Assembly: GCA_030640905.1 (NCBI GenBank)
Contig: DAOWIM010000125.1
Span: 1 to 8,756, forward strand
DNA from: a bacterium
GTDB taxonomy: Bacteria > Zixibacteria > MSB-5A5 > GN15 > FEB-12
Direction: 5' to 3'
DNA: 8,756 bases
Shown: positions 7,493-8,756 of the stretch, piece by piece
Layout of the letters: every line of letters begins with the position of its first letter
Numbering within the stretch: the first letter of the stretch is position 1
Position numbers and translations under genes: made by a program
The notes under the pieces: generated by a model
Told to the model about the DNA's origin: nothing
Seen by the model: only the letters and a program-made list of their open reading frames with translations
The model's database searches: none

Positions 7493-7836
7493 TTGAGAGC
7501 TCCCCGCCGCCAGGCGTAGAAAAGGCCGAAGAACAAAATCAGGATGAAAATTACCATTTCTACTAACGCAAACAGGCCAAGCTGGCCAAAAGCCACTGCC
7601 CACGGGAAGAGAAAGACCACCTCTACATCAAAGATTACAAATATCAGAGCGAAAATATAAAAGCGCGGATTGAATTGAAACCACGAGGTTCCGATTGGGT
7701 CTTCGGCGCACTCATAATTGAGATTCTTCTCAGGATATGGATTGTGGGGGCGAAGCAGTCTGGAAAGGAAAAAAGTGAAGAGAACGATTCCTGTCCCGGC
7801 GAAGATGAATATCAGGACTGCCAGATAGTGCGACAT
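7483..7836 (-). CDS. nuoA: NADH-quinone oxidoreductase subunit A
   Basis: First gene of the operon; a small three-helix membrane subunit at the junction of the two arms. The product is 117 residues, normal length. Seen: an N-terminal hydrophobic helix (about 4-27), the loop LNYECAEDPIGTSWFQFNPR (39-58) with the conserved Cys43, then RFYIFALIFVIFDVEVVFLF with intramembrane D70 and E72, and a third helix near 86-108. The ATG at 7834-7836 is preceded by AAAGG seven bases upstream. The upstream region holds the candidate nuo promoter and a CRP-like palindrome. The stop overlaps nuoB by 10 bases. Confidence 0.97.
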   Translation of the reverse strand: MSHYLAVLIFIFAGTGIVLFTFFLSRLLRPHNPYPEKNLNYECAEDPIGTSWFQFNPRFYIFALIFVIFDVEVVFLFPWAVAFGQLGLFALVEMVIFILILFFGLFYAWRRGALKWV

Positions 7837-7870
7837 CTCAAGCCTTTCGGGTTGTCGAAACAGTGTCCGA

Positions 7871-7892
7871 TTATGTGACGAAATTCACATAA
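7871..7892. promoter_or_regulatory. CRP/FNR-family-like operator palindrome
   Basis: TTATGTGA-CGAAAT-TCACATAA is a perfect palindrome with 8-base arms around a 6-base centre. The core TGTGA-N6-TCACA equals the E. coli CRP consensus. Its centre is about 45 bases upstream of the nuoA ATG, too close for a conventional activator of nuo. If the nuo promoter proposed at 7904-7944 is right, the site falls at about +5 to +26 and would act as a repressor or roadblock site. Relative to the rightward promoter it is centred about 120 bases upstream. In RNA it could also form a weak AU-rich hairpin in the nuo leader. Confidence 0.6.
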
Positions 7893-7903
7893 ATTTAGTG
7901 AGG

Positions 7904-7944
7904 TAGGTAATGGCAATCGCATACGATGTCAAGTGATTTTTTTT
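7904..7944 (-). promoter_or_regulatory. Candidate nuo operon promoter with A-tract
   Basis: On the minus strand an A8 tract (7937-7944) is followed after four bases by a perfect -35 hexamer TTGACA (7927-7932). A 17-base spacer leads to TACCTA (7904-7909), a poor match to TATAAT. The A-tract sits where an UP element would, which supports the -35. The weak -10 suggests dependence on an activator or a different sigma preference. Transcription would start near 7897, leaving a leader of about 60 nt before nuoA. Confidence 0.4.
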
Positions 7945-7968
7945 GAGGCCCCCGGCCCGCACAATATA

Positions 7969-7997
7969 TTGACAAACCCGACCCTTCCGGCTATATT
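7969..7997 (+). promoter_or_regulatory. Sigma70-type promoter for the FG-GAP protein gene
   Basis: The -35 hexamer TTGACA (7969-7974) is a perfect match. It is followed by a 17-base spacer and a -10 hexamer TATATT (7992-7997), which matches TATAAT at 5 of 6 positions. Transcription would start near 8003-8005, giving a leader of about 147 nt before the ATG at 8151. The -35 overlaps the palindrome CAATATATTG (7962-7971), which could bind a regulator. Confidence 0.65.
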
Positions 7998-8001
7998 GTT
8001 G

Positions 8002-8137
8002 CGACACCTTGATTTTAAGCCTCGTAGGTCACGGTTGCTTGCAACCTGACAGAGGAAATATCAAGCGAGGTGTCGGGTTGACAAGTCCGCCACGGCGGAC
8101 TGACCTACTTGACTGCAATTGGACGAACGTAACCTAC
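8002..8137 (+). promoter_or_regulatory. Structured 5' leader with competing inverted repeats
   Basis: Fold A: stem 8002-8009/8068-8075 (CGACACCT/AGGTGTCG), continued after a 4-base bulge by 8010-8013/8060-8063. Inside it lie 8020-8023/8052-8055, 8028-8031/8047-8050 and GGTTG-CTTG-CAACC (8033-8046), whose loop is the stable CUUG tetraloop closed by G-C. Fold B: 8042-8051/8071-8080 (CAACCTGACA with TGTCGGGTTG, ten pairs with one G-U), enclosed by 8024-8031/8101-8108 (GTAGGTCA/TGACCTAC), with the hairpin 8084-8101 making a three-way junction. The two folds exclude each other. 8129-8137, just before the ribosome binding site, can also pair with 8024-8032 at 8 of 9 positions. This does not match a riboswitch class I recognise. 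A palindrome-rich dispersed repeat is an alternative explanation. Confidence 0.5.
8084..8101. repeat. Perfect 8-bp inverted repeat, REP-like hairpin
   Basis: AGTCCGCC-AC-GGCGGACT is a perfect GC-rich palindrome with a two-base centre. It lies in the leader 49 bases before the start codon. There is no T-run after it, so it is not a classical intrinsic terminator. The composition and symmetry resemble dispersed REP-type palindromes, but only one copy is visible here, so whether it is a genomic repeat cannot be judged. Confidence 0.6.
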
Positions 8138-8140
8138 AGC

Positions 8141-8146
8141 AGGAGG
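8141..8146 (+). promoter_or_regulatory. Consensus Shine-Dalgarno AGGAGG
   Basis: A full-consensus AGGAGG ends four bases before the ATG at 8151 and fixes that start. It follows directly after CCTAC (8133-8137), which can pair with the leader at 8024-8028, so its accessibility may depend on leader folding. Confidence 0.8.
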
Positions 8147-8150
8147 ACAC

Positions 8151-8756
8151 ATGCGACATCGATCAATTCTAACCATTTCAAAGGTAGTCATAAACCTGAA
8201 TACTTTGGCACTATTCAAAAGTTGCATATTAGTTGCCTTGCTTGTGACAATATCAAGTATTAGTGCTTTCGCACAAGATATTTTTGACACACCGGTTAAC
8301 TATGCCGCCGGGGATTGGCCTGAATCTGTCTTCTCGATTGATTTTAACGGCGATCGGAACAATGATCTGGCCGCTGCGAACGCGGTCTCTGACAATGTTT
8401 CGATACTGCTGGGCAATGGCGACGGAACATTCCAGACTGCGGTTAACTATGCCGCCGGAGATTGCCCTCGCTCTGTTTTTTCGATTGATTTTGACGGCGA
8501 TGGCAACAATGATCTGGCCACTGCGAACGCGGTCTCTGACAATGTTTCGATACTGCTGGGCAATGGCGACGGAACATTCCAGTCTGTGGTTAACTATGCC
8601 GCCGGGGATGGGCTTGAATCTGTCTTCTCGATTGATTTTAACGGCGATGGGAACAATGATCTGGCCACTGCGAACGCGTACTCTGACAATGTTTCGATAC
8701 TGCTGGGCAATGGCGACGGAACATTCCAGACTGCGGTTAACTATGCCGCCGGAGAT
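8151..8756 (+). CDS. Secreted FG-GAP/VCBS-repeat protein (partial, N-terminal 202 residues)
   Basis: Open from the ATG at 8151 to the right edge. Residues 1-41 form a long signal peptide: basic MRHR, a linker, then the hydrophobic SCILVALLVTISSISAFA with likely cleavage after Ala41 (AFA before QD). From residue 49 the protein is tandem 49-residue repeats of the form VNYAAGD-x3-SVFSIDFNGDGNND, then LATANAVSDNVSILLGNGDG, then TFQTA. D-x-N-G-D-G-x-x-D and LLGNGDGTF are hallmarks of FG-GAP/VCBS repeats, which build calcium-binding beta-propeller blades in extracellular proteins. Three full units are present and a fourth begins at residue 196. In unit 1 the calcium-loop glycine is replaced (NGDRNND). 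The ligand, the total blade number and any C-terminal sorting domain lie beyond the window. The role (adhesion, matrix or carbohydrate binding) is unknown. Confidence 0.9.
   Translation, partial: MRHRSILTISKVVINLNTLALFKSCILVALLVTISSISAFAQDIFDTPVNYAAGDWPESVFSIDFNGDRNNDLAAANAVSDNVSILLGNGDGTFQTAVNYAAGDCPRSVFSIDFDGDGNNDLATANAVSDNVSILLGNGDGTFQSVVNYAAGDGLESVFSIDFNGDGNNDLATANAYSDNVSILLGNGDGTFQTAVNYAAGD
8295..8756 (+). repeat. 147-bp tandem repeat array within the FG-GAP gene
   Basis: Units start at GTTAAC at 8295, 8442, 8589 and 8736, exactly 147 bases apart; the last is cut after 21 bases. By direct comparison units 1 and 2 differ at 13 of 147 bases and units 1 and 3 at 6 of 147. A 48-base block encoding unit positions 32-47 is identical in all three. 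Differences cluster at unit positions 8-10 (WPE, CPR, GLE), 18, 21, 27, 31 and 48-49, and most change the amino acid. This indicates recent expansion or ongoing homogenisation. Confidence 0.95.

Larger units (their letters stand above)
7837..8150. other. Divergent intergenic region (314 bp), no gene
   Basis: This lies between the divergent starts of nuoA and the FG-GAP protein. I see no coding potential: the short open frames inside it resemble nothing. It contains a CRP-like palindrome, an A-tract with TTGACA pointing towards nuo, a good sigma70-type promoter pointing right, and a leader rich in inverted repeats. No tRNA-like or small-RNA structure with a terminator was found. Confidence 0.8.

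Noticed and set aside
7493..7603. Upstream extension of nuoB by 37 residues
   Set aside because: It lies within nuoA and looks random; the start at 7490-7492 has GGGGAG at correct spacing and gives a normal NuoB N-terminus.
7871..7892. CRP-like palindrome as a class I or II activator site for nuo
   Set aside because: Its centre is about 45 bases from the nuoA ATG, so spacing of -41.5 or -61.5 would put the transcript start at or past the start codon and remove the ribosome binding site.
7937..7944. T8 run read as a rightward intrinsic terminator
   Set aside because: No stable stem precedes it on the plus strand and no gene ends there; on the minus strand it is better read as an A-tract upstream of the nuo -35.
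8084..8101. GC-rich hairpin as an intrinsic terminator or attenuator
   Set aside because: There is no U-run after the stem, so classical termination is unlikely.
8009..8263. 84-codon plus-strand open frame across the leader and gene start
   Set aside because: Out of frame with the signal-peptide/FG-GAP protein, which has the consensus ribosome binding site; composition looks random.
8105..8290. 61-codon minus-strand open frame
   Set aside because: Antisense to the signal peptide of the FG-GAP gene, with no motif or ribosome binding site.

Overview
The window is a bacterial chromosomal segment of intermediate GC. It is dominated by a tightly packed, minus-strand operon for the proton-pumping core of respiratory complex I, read from right to left as nuoA-B-C-D-H-I-J-K-L-M. 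nuoM runs off the left edge and nuoN would be expected beyond it. The NADH-oxidising module genes nuoE, nuoF and nuoG, which sit between nuoD and nuoH in the classical 14-gene operon, are absent here: the nuoD stop overlaps the nuoH start. The locus therefore encodes the 11-subunit type of complex (connecting module plus membrane arm). Its electron donor is either supplied by genes elsewhere or is something other than NADH, such as reduced ferredoxin.

Layout: 1-811 nuoM (partial), 836-2938 nuoL, 2948-3247 nuoK, 3247-3756 nuoJ, 3762-4361 nuoI, 4342-5406 nuoH, 5403-6506 nuoD, 6508-6978 nuoC, 6980-7492 nuoB, 7483-7836 nuoA. Gaps are at most 24 bases and several genes overlap, so the set is almost certainly one transcript with translational coupling. 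Iron-sulfur ligands (NuoB, NuoI), quinone-site residues (NuoD, NuoH) and ion-path charged residues (NuoA, H, J, K, L, M) are all in place, so the complex looks functional. Oddities are a tandem 26-residue duplication in the C-terminal part of NuoL, a Lys-rich then Pro/Glu-rich tail on NuoI, and an imperfect 16-base duplication at the nuoC/nuoD junction that by itself decides between separate and fused NuoC/NuoD.

7837-8150 is a 314-base divergent intergenic region with no gene. It holds a candidate nuo promoter, a perfect TGTGA-N6-TCACA (CRP-like) palindrome just upstream of nuoA, a strong sigma70-type promoter facing right, and a leader of about 147 nt dense in inverted repeats that offer at least two mutually exclusive folds.

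8151 to the right edge is the start of a secreted FG-GAP/VCBS-repeat protein: a signal peptide followed by near-identical 147-bp (49-residue) repeats. It is cut by the window edge just as the fourth repeat begins.

Organism: the 11-gene nuo order together with an exported FG-GAP repeat protein would fit a lineage around the FCB group (for example Zixibacteria-like or Chlorobi-like bacteria) or a deltaproteobacterial relative. This is inference only; nothing in the window fixes the taxonomy.
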